From JANPCX01 sp031431125 (GTDB lineage Bacteria > Pseudomonadota > Gammaproteobacteria > Burkholderiales > Burkholderiaceae_C), in the NCBI GenBank assembly GCA_031431125.1, contig JANPCX010000019.1:1-64000 (forward strand): DNA of 64,000 nt, read 5' to 3'. Position numbers and translations under genes: made by a program. Below are positions 35,956 to 44,469 of this stretch, piece after piece. A model generated the notes under the pieces. The model was not told the origin of the DNA, searched no databases, and was given only the letters and a program-made list of their open reading frames with translations. The first letter of the stretch is position 1; the number at the start of each line of letters is the position of its first letter.

Positions 35956-37893
35956 ATGACCGCCTCCACCTTTGAGACGCCGCCCTCAGCCGAGGCCGAG
36001 GCCACCTCGCCGCCATCAACCCTGCCGCCATCGTTGCGCCGTTTGCTGCGTTTGCTGCCCTATCTCTTCATGCTGCTGCTGGTTTTGGGCAGCGTGGCAG
36101 GCAGCTACCGCGCCAGTCAACAAAGCGGCTACCGAGCGCTCGACGACTCCGCCTTGTTGGAGCTCGATCTGTATGCCTACACCCTGGAAAGCGAACTCGG
36201 TCGTTACGCCTACCTGCCCGACTTGCTAGAAGTCGACAGCGACATCCAGGCCGTCATGCGCAGCCCGCCGCACCCGGTATTGCACGACGCCGCCAATCAA
36301 AAGCTGGCTCGGTTCAGCGTCACTGCCGGCGCGATGGAAATGTGGGTGCTGGGTCCTCAAGGTGAGCTGCTGGCCTCCAGCCACGCCTACCGCAGCATGC
36401 CCTCACGCCAGTGGCGAGACCCCGCATGGTTGATCGCCCAGGTACGTGGGCCAGGTGTTCAACGTTTTTTTGCAGCCGACCCCGAGACCGGTGCGCCGAG
36501 TTATTTTTTCCTGCAACCGGTAGAACGCCATGGTGCAGCACTGGGGGTGATTGCGATGCGCATCAGCCTCGATCCACTGGAAGCGACTTGGGCCGACTTG
36601 TCAGTGCGCTCCGAGAGCGAAGAAATTCTCGTGGTGGACGACAACGGCGTGATCGTGATGTCATCGGTGGCGGCCTGGCGCTACCGCAGCCTGGAGCCGC
36701 TGACAACCGAGCAGCACCAAAGGCTGAAAGACTCGGCCCGTTACCCGAATCAAACGCTGCAGCCTTTGGGCTTGATACCCCTACGCACCATCGAACGGGG
36801 CGTTCGTTTGGTGCGCTTGCCGACAGAATCCGCTCGGTCTTCCAACGTCTTGCGGGCAACGCAAGACCGACCCATGGCAACCCTGGGTTGGCGTTTGATG
36901 ATTTTGTCCAATCCCGCTGAGATGCAGCGCAACGCCGCTTTTGTAGCCTTGGGCAGTGGGGCTTTGGTGGCCTTCTTTTGTTTGTTGAGCATCTATTTGT
37001 GGCAGCGTCGACGCACGCTGAAGCAGCTGTTTGTAGCGCGGCACGCGCTGCAGCAGGTCAACGACGGTTTGGCCGCCACGGTGGCTGAACGCACCCAGAC
37101 CCTGGAGCTGACCAACGCGCAGTTGCTGCAAGAAATGCAAGAGCGTCACCTGGCACAACAAGAGTTGTTGCAAGCTGGCAAGCTGGCCGTGTTGGGGCAA
37201 ATGTCGGTCGGCATCGCCCATGAAATCAGCCAACCGCTCACCGCCTTGCGCGCGCTGTCCAACAACACATCTGTGCTGCTGCAACAAGGACGGACGCAGG
37301 AGGCCATACAAAACTTGAGCGCACTCGGCGAGTTGGTGGCACGCATGGGACGCATCACCACACAGCTCAAGTCCTTTGCGCGTCGTGCGCCCGACCATCA
37401 TGTTGCGGGCCTGCCCACGGCAACTCCAGTGCAGTTACGCGCGGCCATCAGCAATGTGTGTTTGTTGCTGGAGCACCGCACCCGTGCGGAAGAAGTCGAG
37501 CTTCACATCGACGTGCCCGCCGACATGCAGGTGCAGTGCGACCTGCACCGACTGGAGCAAGTGCTGATCAACCTCGCCAGCAACGCACTGGATGCGATGA
37601 AAGACTGTGACCAACGGACCTTGCGTTTCGGCGTCGAGCCCAAGGGCGACCGGGTATGGGTGCGCGTGATCGACACCGGCCCACCGGTGTCCGACGAGGT
37701 CCTGCAGCATTTGTTTGAGCCCTTCTTCTCAACCAAGGCGACGGGCGAAGGCTTGGGGCTGGGCCTCGTGATCTCCAGCAGCATCGCACGCGAGTTTGGT
37801 GGGACGCTGCGTGTGGCAAAGGCAGAATCGGGTTTGGTGTTTGAGTTTGACCTCCCGCTGGCAGTGACCGGTAGAAAGACCAACGATGTTTGA
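35956..37893 (+). CDS. DctB/AauS-type sensor histidine kinase
   Basis: 645-residue membrane sensor. One helix at about 34-54 and a second at about 325-345 flank a periplasmic PDC/dCache-like sensor domain as in DctB. A coiled-coil linker (AERTQTLELTNAQLLQEMQ) leads to HisKA with GIAHEISQPLTALRAL and to a HATPase with LEQVLINLASNALDAM and GEGLGLGLVISSSIA. The architecture is that of DctB (C4-dicarboxylates) and AauS (acidic amino acids). The ATG at 35956 begins MTASTFETPP; the 68-codon upstream extension covers the inverted repeat and is rejected. It overlaps the regulator gene by 8 bp. Confidence 0.9.
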   Translation: MTASTFETPPSAEAEATSPPSTLPPSLRRLLRLLPYLFMLLLVLGSVAGSYRASQQSGYRALDDSALLELDLYAYTLESELGRYAYLPDLLEVDSDIQAVMRSPPHPVLHDAANQKLARFSVTAGAMEMWVLGPQGELLASSHAYRSMPSRQWRDPAWLIAQVRGPGVQRFFAADPETGAPSYFFLQPVERHGAALGVIAMRISLDPLEATWADLSVRSESEEILVVDDNGVIVMSSVAAWRYRSLEPLTTEQHQRLKDSARYPNQTLQPLGLIPLRTIERGVRLVRLPTESARSSNVLRATQDRPMATLGWRLMILSNPAEMQRNAAFVALGSGALVAFFCLLSIYLWQRRRTLKQLFVARHALQQVNDGLAATVAERTQTLELTNAQLLQEMQERHLAQQELLQAGKLAVLGQMSVGIAHEISQPLTALRALSNNTSVLLQQGRTQEAIQNLSALGELVARMGRITTQLKSFARRAPDHHVAGLPTATPVQLRAAISNVCLLLEHRTRAEEVELHIDVPADMQVQCDLHRLEQVLINLASNALDAMKDCDQRTLRFGVEPKGDRVWVRVIDTGPPVSDEVLQHLFEPFFSTKATGEGLGLGLVISSSIAREFGGTLRVAKAESGLVFEFDLPLAVTGRKTNDV

Positions 37894-39229
37894 AGGCTTC
37901 AAGGTAATCTTCGTCGAAGACGACGCACCGGTGCGCACCAGCCTCGTACAAACCTTGGAGCTCGCAGGCCTGCAAGTGCAGGCCTTTGCATCGGCCGAAG
38001 AAGCCTTGCCCCATGTGCAAGCCGGCCTACAAGGCATCGTCATTTCCGATGTGCGCTTGCAAGGCATGGACGGTGTGGCCTTGCTCCAGGCGGTGGTTCA
38101 ACGCGATGCCGAGATTCCGGTGATTTTGGTGACGGCCCACGGTGACGTGGCCATGGCCGTCAACGCCATGCGCGATGGCGCCTACGACTTCATCGAAAAA
38201 CCCTTTGCGCCAGAACGTTTCGTAGACACCGCCATGCGGGCCATGGAAAAACGTGTGTTGCGTTTGGCGGTGAACAACCTGCGCCAACAGCTGCATGAAA
38301 AAACCGGCATGGAGGCGGTGCTGCTCGGGAACTCAGCGGCCATGCAACAAGTCAGGGCGCAAATTCTGCGACTTGCACAAACCTCGGCCGATGTCATGGT
38401 GATGGGTGAGACGGGCAGTGGCAAGGAACTCGTGGCCCGCTGCCTGCACGACCACAGCCCACGCCGCGACCGCCACTTTGTCGCCATCAACTGCGGCGGC
38501 CTGCCCGACAGCCTGCTGGAGAGCGAACTCTTCGGCCATGAGATGGGCGCCTTCACCACCGCCAACAAACGCCGCATCGGGAAAATTGAACATGCGCATG
38601 GTGGCACCCTGCTGCTCGACGAGATAGAAAGCATGCCCCTGACGTTTCAGGTCAAGCTGCTGCGTGTGCTGCAAGAACGGAAAATCAACCGCTTGGGCTC
38701 CAACGACGAAGTACCCGTGGATGTGCGCATCATCGCCGCCACCAAGACTGACTTGCTCGCCATGAGCCAAGCCCAGCAGTTCCGCAGTGACCTCTACTAC
38801 CGGCTCAATGTGGCGGTGCTCACCCTGCCACCGCTGCGCGAGCGCAAAGAAGACCTGCCTCTGCTGTTTGAACGTTTTGTAGCCCAAGCGGCGCAGCGTT
38901 ATGGCCTGCCTGCGCCCACGGTCGATACGGCACAGATGACGGCGTGGATGGCCCACGACTGGCCTGGAAATGTGCGCGAGGCGCGCAACGCAGCCGACCG
39001 TTTTGTGCTGCAGCTTCCGGTGGCGGGTGTGGACCACGCCGCAGACACCCACACCAGCGGCGGTCGTTTGGCCGAACAAATGGACGCGCTGGAGAAGTCG
39101 CTGATAGAAAAAGCGCTCAAAGAACACCACGGCTCACCGACGGCGGTGATTGCAGCCCTGGGCATCGGCAAAAAAACGCTTTATGAAAAACTACGCCGCC
39201 ATGGCATCACGATCAACGAGTTTCGTTGA
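37886..39229 (+). CDS. DctD/AauR-type sigma-54-dependent response regulator
   Basis: 447-residue enhancer-binding protein with a receiver domain (VIFVEDDAPVRTSL, Asp in VISDVRLQG), an AAA+ domain with Walker A GETGSGKE and Walker B GTLLLDEIE, and a C-terminal Fis-type helix-turn-helix (GSPTAVIAALGIGKKTLYEKL). The sigma-54 contact loop at about residues 221-226 reads GAFTTA instead of GAFTGA. The gene overlaps its kinase by 8 bp. By homology it should activate uptake genes for C4-dicarboxylates or Glu/Asp; the two Glu/Asp-type binding proteins next to it favour the latter. I found no clear sigma-54 promoter in front of them. Confidence 0.9.
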   Translation: MFEGFKVIFVEDDAPVRTSLVQTLELAGLQVQAFASAEEALPHVQAGLQGIVISDVRLQGMDGVALLQAVVQRDAEIPVILVTAHGDVAMAVNAMRDGAYDFIEKPFAPERFVDTAMRAMEKRVLRLAVNNLRQQLHEKTGMEAVLLGNSAAMQQVRAQILRLAQTSADVMVMGETGSGKELVARCLHDHSPRRDRHFVAINCGGLPDSLLESELFGHEMGAFTTANKRRIGKIEHAHGGTLLLDEIESMPLTFQVKLLRVLQERKINRLGSNDEVPVDVRIIAATKTDLLAMSQAQQFRSDLYYRLNVAVLTLPPLRERKEDLPLLFERFVAQAAQRYGLPAPTVDTAQMTAWMAHDWPGNVREARNAADRFVLQLPVAGVDHAADTHTSGGRLAEQMDALEKSLIEKALKEHHGSPTAVIAALGIGKKTLYEKLRRHGITINEFR

Positions 39230-39300
39230 TCGCGCGGGAATCGCGCCAACACAGGGTGCGGTTGAAAGTAGTGTGTCACGCCCTCATCCCCTGTGAAGCC

Positions 39301-39397
39301 GTCATTCCCGCGCAGCCGGGAATCCAGTCGTTGGTGGATGCGCAAGCGACTGATACGACCCAGCACATTCCTGGCTTCGCGCCTGCGCGGGAATGAC
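39301..39397. repeat. REP-like palindromic element
   Basis: GTCATTCCCGCGCAG (39301-39315) and CTGCGCGGGAATGAC (39383-39397) are perfect 15-bp arms around an irregular centre. Same family as 61081-61180 and the unit inside pbpC. It lies between the convergent ends of the dctD-like gene and the binding-protein gene. Confidence 0.85.
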
Positions 39398-39456
39398 AGA
39401 GGCTCTTTGCTTTGCAAGACATCACTTTGAATTGCACCCGTCGATACGAGTGCCGG

Positions 39457-40413
39457 TCAATACTGGTAGTTTTGGGGATCGCTTGAATCAGTGGGTTCGG
39501 CGATGGTGCGCTTCAAGGCGTCGCTCATGGGCAATTGCAGATTCAAACCGCTGGGTGCAATAGGTGACTCAAACCAGCGGCGGTACAGCTGCTTGATCTC
39601 GCCACTTCGAAACATTGCAATCAGAACGCCATCCACCAGACGCTTGAACTCCGGGTCGTCTTTGCCAAGCATGATGCCGTAAGGCTCCACCGACAGCGCC
39701 TCTTCTGAGACCGAATAGTCCTGAGGGCGTGGGTTGCGGGCGATCAAGGCATAGAGCAATACATCGTCCATGGCATAGGCCACTGCACGGTCGGACTGCA
39801 CAAACAGAAAGGAATCGGGGTCGTCTTTGCCTGCCAAGATGCGCATGCCGAGCTGCTGCTGTGCATTGATTTCGTTCAGGCGTGCGATGCTGGTGGTGCT
39901 GACGGTGGACACGACAGGCCGGCCGCGTAAGTCGGCCAGTTGCCGAATGTTGTTGGCCTTTTTGGCCAAGAGCCGGCTTTGCGCCACAAAGGTGGTCACC
40001 GAAAACGCCACCTGCTTTTGCCGCTCTTGGGTGTTGGTGGTGATGCCGCATTCCAAGTCGACGGCGCCATTGGCCACCATGGGAATGCGCGTGGCCGATG
40101 TCACCGCCACGAGTTTGACTTTGAGGTCGGGCACCTTCAGTTGAACCTTGACCGCATCCACCACAGCGCGGCACAAATCCATGGAGTAGCCAATGGGTTG
40201 CAGGTTGGCGTCAAGGTAGGAAAACGGCACTGATCCCACACGGTGGCCCACCACGATCACACCGGAGGCTTGAATTTTTTTCAGGGTGTTGGACCAAAGG
40301 GGCTGTGCCCCCACTTCGCCGGCGAAGCAAGCCAGCAGCATCCAGGCTACGCCCGAGAACACGCCAAAGCGCAGAGAAAAGTAGTTCATCTCGATGGTTG
40401 ACGTCGGTTTCAT
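39457..40413 (-). CDS. Amino-acid-type periplasmic binding protein (GltI-like), copy A
   Basis: 318 residues with a Sec signal (MNYFSLRFGVFSGVAWMLLA..GEVGAQ) preceded by a short extension. The mature part is a class II periplasmic binding fold: IQASGVIVVGHRVGSVPFSYLD, the GltI-type signature VDLECGITTNTQERQKQVAFSV, and a C-terminal QLYRRWFESPI. This fits Glu/Asp-binding proteins, but there is no permease or ATPase gene beside it. The start is uncertain between 40422, 40413 and 40380; 40413 is chosen as the first Met of a plausible signal. Divergent from copy B. Confidence 0.82.
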   Translation of the reverse strand: MKPTSTIEMNYFSLRFGVFSGVAWMLLACFAGEVGAQPLWSNTLKKIQASGVIVVGHRVGSVPFSYLDANLQPIGYSMDLCRAVVDAVKVQLKVPDLKVKLVAVTSATRIPMVANGAVDLECGITTNTQERQKQVAFSVTTFVAQSRLLAKKANNIRQLADLRGRPVVSTVSTTSIARLNEINAQQQLGMRILAGKDDPDSFLFVQSDRAVAYAMDDVLLYALIARNPRPQDYSVSEEALSVEPYGIMLGKDDPEFKRLVDGVLIAMFRSGEIKQLYRRWFESPIAPSGLNLQLPMSDALKRTIAEPTDSSDPQNYQY

Positions 40414-40537
40414 CTGGGCCAATCTCTTCTAGCCCGACAGCCCTTAAGTCAGCATTTTTCGTGCCGAAAAACGACTCAGGACGCGAACGAGCGCGCTAAA
40501 CAGATTTATTCCAGTTCACCTACTTAAGGAAAGATTC

Positions 40538-41422
40538 ATGAAAACGTTACTCAGACTAGCAGTTTTGGCAGTCGCAGCATACGGGACATCCGCACAGGCA
40601 GACACCCTACAAAAAATCAAGGACAGTGGCGTTGTCAAGCTCGGCGTTCGCACCGACACCGGCGCACTCTCCTATGCCATTTCAGACGGCAAGTATGGCG
40701 GGTTTCACGTCGCCGTTTGTTTGGCTGCGGTAGCTGACCTGGAGAAACAACTGTCCAAGAAGTTAACCGTTGAATTTATTCCAGTGACCTCGCAAGGTCG
40801 TATTCAGAGCGTCATCAGCGGCGCAGTAGACATGGAATGCGGCGTCACCACCAACAACGCCACACGCCAAAAGGACGTCGCTTTCGCGGTCACCACTTAT
40901 GTCGAGGAAGTTCGCGTGGTCGTTCGAGCCGATTCGGGCATTGCCTCCATCTCGCAACTCAACGGAAAAACCGTTGCAACCACCGCAGGTACGACCTCTA
41001 TTCCACTGCTCAGAAAGCACGAGCGCGGCAACAACGTTGACTTGAAAGAGGTCATTGGCAAGAACGACACCGCCAGTTTCGCCTTGTTGGCGGAGGGAAA
41101 AGCTGACGCCTACGTGATGGATGGCCAAATTGTCGCTTCGTACATTTCCGGGAGCAAAAACCCCGCCATGTTTCGGCTGCTGGACGAAGTATTGTCCGTC
41201 GAACCCATTGCAATCATGCTCCGCAAAGACGATGCGCCCTTCAAAGCCGCGGTGGACGGCACCATCAAGGCGTTGATCAAGTCGGGGGAAATCAACAAGC
41301 TCTACAGCACATGGTTCACCTCGCCGATTCCACCCAACCAGGTCAAGGTGGGTTTGCCGTTGTCCGGCGCCACCAAAAAAGCGTGGGCGGACCCCAACGA
41401 CAGGCCAGTTGAAACCTACTAG
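40538..41422 (+). CDS. Glutamate/aspartate-type periplasmic binding protein (GltI-like), copy B
   Basis: 294 residues with a clear signal peptide (MKTLLRLAVLAVAAYGTSAQA) and AAGGAAAG ahead of the ATG. Signature MECGVTTNNATRQKDVAFAV and the C-terminal INKLYSTWFTSPIPP are like GltI of the Glu/Asp ABC transporter. No gltJKL genes are adjacent, so it either serves a permease elsewhere or feeds a sensor such as the neighbouring DctB/AauS-like kinase. A strong terminator follows, so it is probably monocistronic. Upstream 40414-40537 is a divergent promoter region. Confidence 0.88.
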   Translation: MKTLLRLAVLAVAAYGTSAQADTLQKIKDSGVVKLGVRTDTGALSYAISDGKYGGFHVAVCLAAVADLEKQLSKKLTVEFIPVTSQGRIQSVISGAVDMECGVTTNNATRQKDVAFAVTTYVEEVRVVVRADSGIASISQLNGKTVATTAGTTSIPLLRKHERGNNVDLKEVIGKNDTASFALLAEGKADAYVMDGQIVASYISGSKNPAMFRLLDEVLSVEPIAIMLRKDDAPFKAAVDGTIKALIKSGEINKLYSTWFTSPIPPNQVKVGLPLSGATKKAWADPNDRPVETY

Positions 41423-41483
41423 TCGCACCGTTCGGCACAAGGGCTCATCAACTGGAAACTCAGAAAAACCCAGTGTCAGATTC

Positions 41484-41520
41484 ACAACCCTCTCGATGAA
41501 ATCAGAGGGTTGTGCATTTT
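41484..41520 (+). terminator. Rho-independent terminator after binding protein copy B
   Basis: Perfect 10-bp stem ACAACCCTCT/AGAGGGTTGT with a 10-base loop, followed by GCATTTTTAG. Clear for the plus strand. Confidence 0.9.
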
Positions 41521-41685
41521 TAGGCCTGATTTCTAGTGAATTCGAAGGTTGAATTTGCGGATGATATCGATACGCTTCAACTCCTTTGGGTGTTGTTGGG
41601 CAACTCAACAGGCCAGGGCCTATCCACTCGCGGCGCCCCCGTGATCGCGGCAACATCGATTTTCTTCTTCCTTGGAGAATAGAAA

Positions 41686-42825
41686 ATGAAAAACTTTTGG
41701 TTCGTGTCATTGGTACTTGGTGCAACCGCTCTGGCGACAACCGCCTGCAGCCCCATCCCCGACACCGTGAAGATAGGCGTGGCACAACCACTGAGTGGCC
41801 CTCTGGCCTCACAGGGGAACGACCTGCTGCACGGGGTGCAAATGGCGGTTGATGAGATCAATGCGCAAGGGCTGCGCATCAAGGGCAAGTTGGTCAAGCT
41901 GGAGATCGTTCAAGGAGACGACCAGTCCAACGCCGAAGAAGGCAAGAAAGTGGCCGAGATGCTGGTCAGCGCAGGTGTGGTGGCCGTGGTTGGCCACCTC
42001 AACTCGGGTGTGAGCATTCCCGCCGCACCGATTTACGCCGCCAAAAACATTCCTCAGTTGGCCATATCAACCAAACCTGACTACACCCAGTTGGGTTTGC
42101 CCACCACCTTCCGTATCGTCGGCAACGACAGCATGCAGTCCAAAGCCTTGGGCTCGTATGCGGCTCAACAGATGGACGGCAAGGTGTTTGCGTTGGTGGA
42201 CGACGGCACCCCCTTCGGCAAGGGTTTGGCCAGTTTGGCTGCTGTGGAGCTCAAGAAGTACGGGAAAGTCATTGCGGTGCAGCGTTCCCTTGATGACAAG
42301 AGCACGGACTTCACTCAACTGGTGGCCGAACTGAAGTCAGCAGGCGTCGACACCTACGTGACGACCCAACCCGACTTTCAGGTGGCCGCCTTGTGCGAGC
42401 AACTGATGAAGGTTGGGCACACCGACATCCAAATCATCGGGGCGGACACGCTCAAAACGGACAAGCTGCCGTCGATGAAATGCGGTGTACGCGCGGTTTT
42501 TGCCACTTCCCCGATCGTCGAAGCCCGTGAGTTCCGATCGGCCAAAGAATGGCTACCGAAATTCATCGCCACCTACAAAACGGAACCCATCTACGGCGCG
42601 CACTACACCTATGACGCCACCCATGTACTGGTGGCGGCCATGAGGCGGGCCGAAACGGTGGATCCAAAGAAACTCACCGAAGAGCTCAAACGCATCGACG
42701 CACTGGCACCCGTGACCAACAACATGCGCTTTCGTGCTGACGGCGAACAGCACTATCCCGTGGTCAGTGTTTACAAGGTGGTCAAAGGTCGCTGGGAACC
42801 CGTGACGCGCGGTGATTCGTGGTGA
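41686..42825 (+). CDS. Branched-chain amino acid-type binding lipoprotein (LivK-like)
   Basis: 379 residues. The N-terminus ends in the lipobox TTAC at about residue 21, so the protein is probably a lipoprotein. The fold is a class I periplasmic binding protein: VKIGVAQPLSGPLASQGNDLLHGVQMAVDEINAQG, VVGHLNSGVSIPAAPIYA and GAHYTYDATHVLVAAM match LivJ/LivK. No LivHMGF transport genes are nearby; instead a chemoreceptor gene follows after 16 bp. GGAG precedes the ATG. A ligand of the branched-chain or small-amide type is inferred from family only. Confidence 0.88.
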   Translation: MKNFWFVSLVLGATALATTACSPIPDTVKIGVAQPLSGPLASQGNDLLHGVQMAVDEINAQGLRIKGKLVKLEIVQGDDQSNAEEGKKVAEMLVSAGVVAVVGHLNSGVSIPAAPIYAAKNIPQLAISTKPDYTQLGLPTTFRIVGNDSMQSKALGSYAAQQMDGKVFALVDDGTPFGKGLASLAAVELKKYGKVIAVQRSLDDKSTDFTQLVAELKSAGVDTYVTTQPDFQVAALCEQLMKVGHTDIQIIGADTLKTDKLPSMKCGVRAVFATSPIVEAREFRSAKEWLPKFIATYKTEPIYGAHYTYDATHVLVAAMRRAETVDPKKLTEELKRIDALAPVTNNMRFRADGEQHYPVVSVYKVVKGRWEPVTRGDSW

Positions 42826-42841
42826 CAGGCAGCAATTCCAC

Positions 42842-44440
42842 ATGACAAATCTTGAGACTTACCTGCAAAACTTCAGCATTCGCTCGCGTTTTTATTGTGT
42901 ACTGGTCATGGTGTCGTTGTCGCTCTTGGTGCTGGGCGCTTGGAGTTGGGCTTCGGCCGCCAATGCCAACAAGCACACAGTGCAGCTTTTTGAAACCACC
43001 AGCACCACTGCAACCGACATGGCCAACCTGCGAGAGGCCATGAGCCGGACACGTCGTTGGGAAACGCAAGCCATGGCCATCGGCGCGAGCGATACCAACA
43101 ACGTGCAAAAGCTCTTGGAGTTGTGGGACCAAGAACTCAAAAATGTCAAAACCGCAGGGGACAAAATTGTTGCCAACAACGTGGGCAATGCCGACATCGC
43201 CGCTTTGGTGAGCAATCAACACGCGTTGATGGAAACCTATGCGGGCATTCTTCGCCCCCTCATCGTGCAGATGCAGGAAGCCAAGATAGACGGACCTGTC
43301 GCCATGGCCTTTGCCGGCAAAGCAGAAGACACACACAAGGCCCTGAACGAAAACACAGAGAAGCTCATAGCCGCGCAACAAACCGAGAGCCTGGCCTCGC
43401 GCGACCGCGTGGCAAGTGATGCCACCGCCGCGTCGCTGATGCGTTTTGGTTTCATTGCACTGTTGCTGGTGGTTTTTGTGCCCTTGATGTGGTTGACGCT
43501 GCAATCCGTCTGCCGACCGCTGGACAGCGCGGTCGCCGTGGCGCGCCGCATCGCGACGGGCGATTTGAGTCAAACCATCCGCGTCGCCGGAAAAGACGAA
43601 ACGGCCAATCTGCTGCATGCGCTGGCGGCGATGCAAACCTCGCTGAGCAAGGTAGTCGGCGAGGTGCGCGATGCAGCCGACTCCATCAAAATCGCCAGCA
43701 CCGAAGTCAGCAGTGGCAACTTGGATTTGAGCCAACGAACCGAACAAACCGCCAGCAATTTGCAGCGCACGTCTTCATCCATGACAGACTTGACCAATGC
43801 GGTTCACCAATCCGCGGCAGCGGCCAAGCAAGCCAACTTGATGGCGACCTCGGCAGCCCAAGCCGCGGCAGAAGGTGGCGCAGTGGTGGCCCAAGTGGTG
43901 AGCACCATGAATGACATCAACATCAGCTCGCAAAAGATTGCCGCCATCATTGCGGTGATCGATGGCATTGCGTTTCAAACCAATATCTTGGCGCTCAATG
44001 CGGCGGTAGAAGCAGCGCGGGCTGGCGAACAGGGCCGTGGGTTTGCCGTGGTGGCCGGGGAGGTACGAGGTCTGGCCAGCAGCTCAGCCGAGGCCGCCAA
44101 AGAAATCAAGGCGCTGATTGAAGCCAGCGTCAGCCGTGTTGAGATAGGTTCAAAACAGGTCGCGGAAGCGGGCAAGACGATGCACAACATCGTCAACTCG
44201 GTTCAGATGGTTTCAGACATCATCGGAGAAATCACCGTTGCCGCGTCGGAACAAAGCGATGGCATTGGACGAATCAATGCGTCTGTCGGGGAACTCGATC
44301 AGATGACGCAGCAGAACGCAGCCTTGGTCGAAGAAGCCGCCGCGGCCGCCGACAGCCTGAAAGAGCAAGCCCAAAAACTGTCCCATGTGGTGGCCACATT
44401 TCGTTTGCACGGTGCCCACCTCACCGCCGCGACGCGCTGA
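42842..44440 (+). CDS. Methyl-accepting chemotaxis protein
   Basis: 532-residue chemoreceptor. TM1 (about 18-38), a periplasmic four-helix-bundle-like domain (about 40-190) and TM2 (about 200-220) are followed by HAMP and a cytoplasmic signalling domain. Its hairpin tip reads EAARAGEQGRGFAVVAGEVRGLA. There is no CheR-binding pentapeptide at the C-terminus. The ATG at 42842 lies 16 bp after the LivK-like lipoprotein gene, so they are probably co-transcribed. This suggests the binding protein may present a ligand to the receptor, as in some Burkholderiales and Pseudomonas systems; that is inference. Confidence 0.92.
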   Translation: MTNLETYLQNFSIRSRFYCVLVMVSLSLLVLGAWSWASAANANKHTVQLFETTSTTATDMANLREAMSRTRRWETQAMAIGASDTNNVQKLLELWDQELKNVKTAGDKIVANNVGNADIAALVSNQHALMETYAGILRPLIVQMQEAKIDGPVAMAFAGKAEDTHKALNENTEKLIAAQQTESLASRDRVASDATAASLMRFGFIALLLVVFVPLMWLTLQSVCRPLDSAVAVARRIATGDLSQTIRVAGKDETANLLHALAAMQTSLSKVVGEVRDAADSIKIASTEVSSGNLDLSQRTEQTASNLQRTSSSMTDLTNAVHQSAAAAKQANLMATSAAQAAAEGGAVVAQVVSTMNDINISSQKIAAIIAVIDGIAFQTNILALNAAVEAARAGEQGRGFAVVAGEVRGLASSSAEAAKEIKALIEASVSRVEIGSKQVAEAGKTMHNIVNSVQMVSDIIGEITVAASEQSDGIGRINASVGELDQMTQQNAALVEEAAAAADSLKEQAQKLSHVVATFRLHGAHLTAATR

Positions 44441-44469
44441 ACGGCCCCTGGCCTACCGCAGCCCGCGAT

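Noticed and set aside
40414..40537. Sigma-54 promoter in front of binding protein copy B
   Set aside because: No convincing TGGCAC-N5-TTGCA pattern was seen in this gap.
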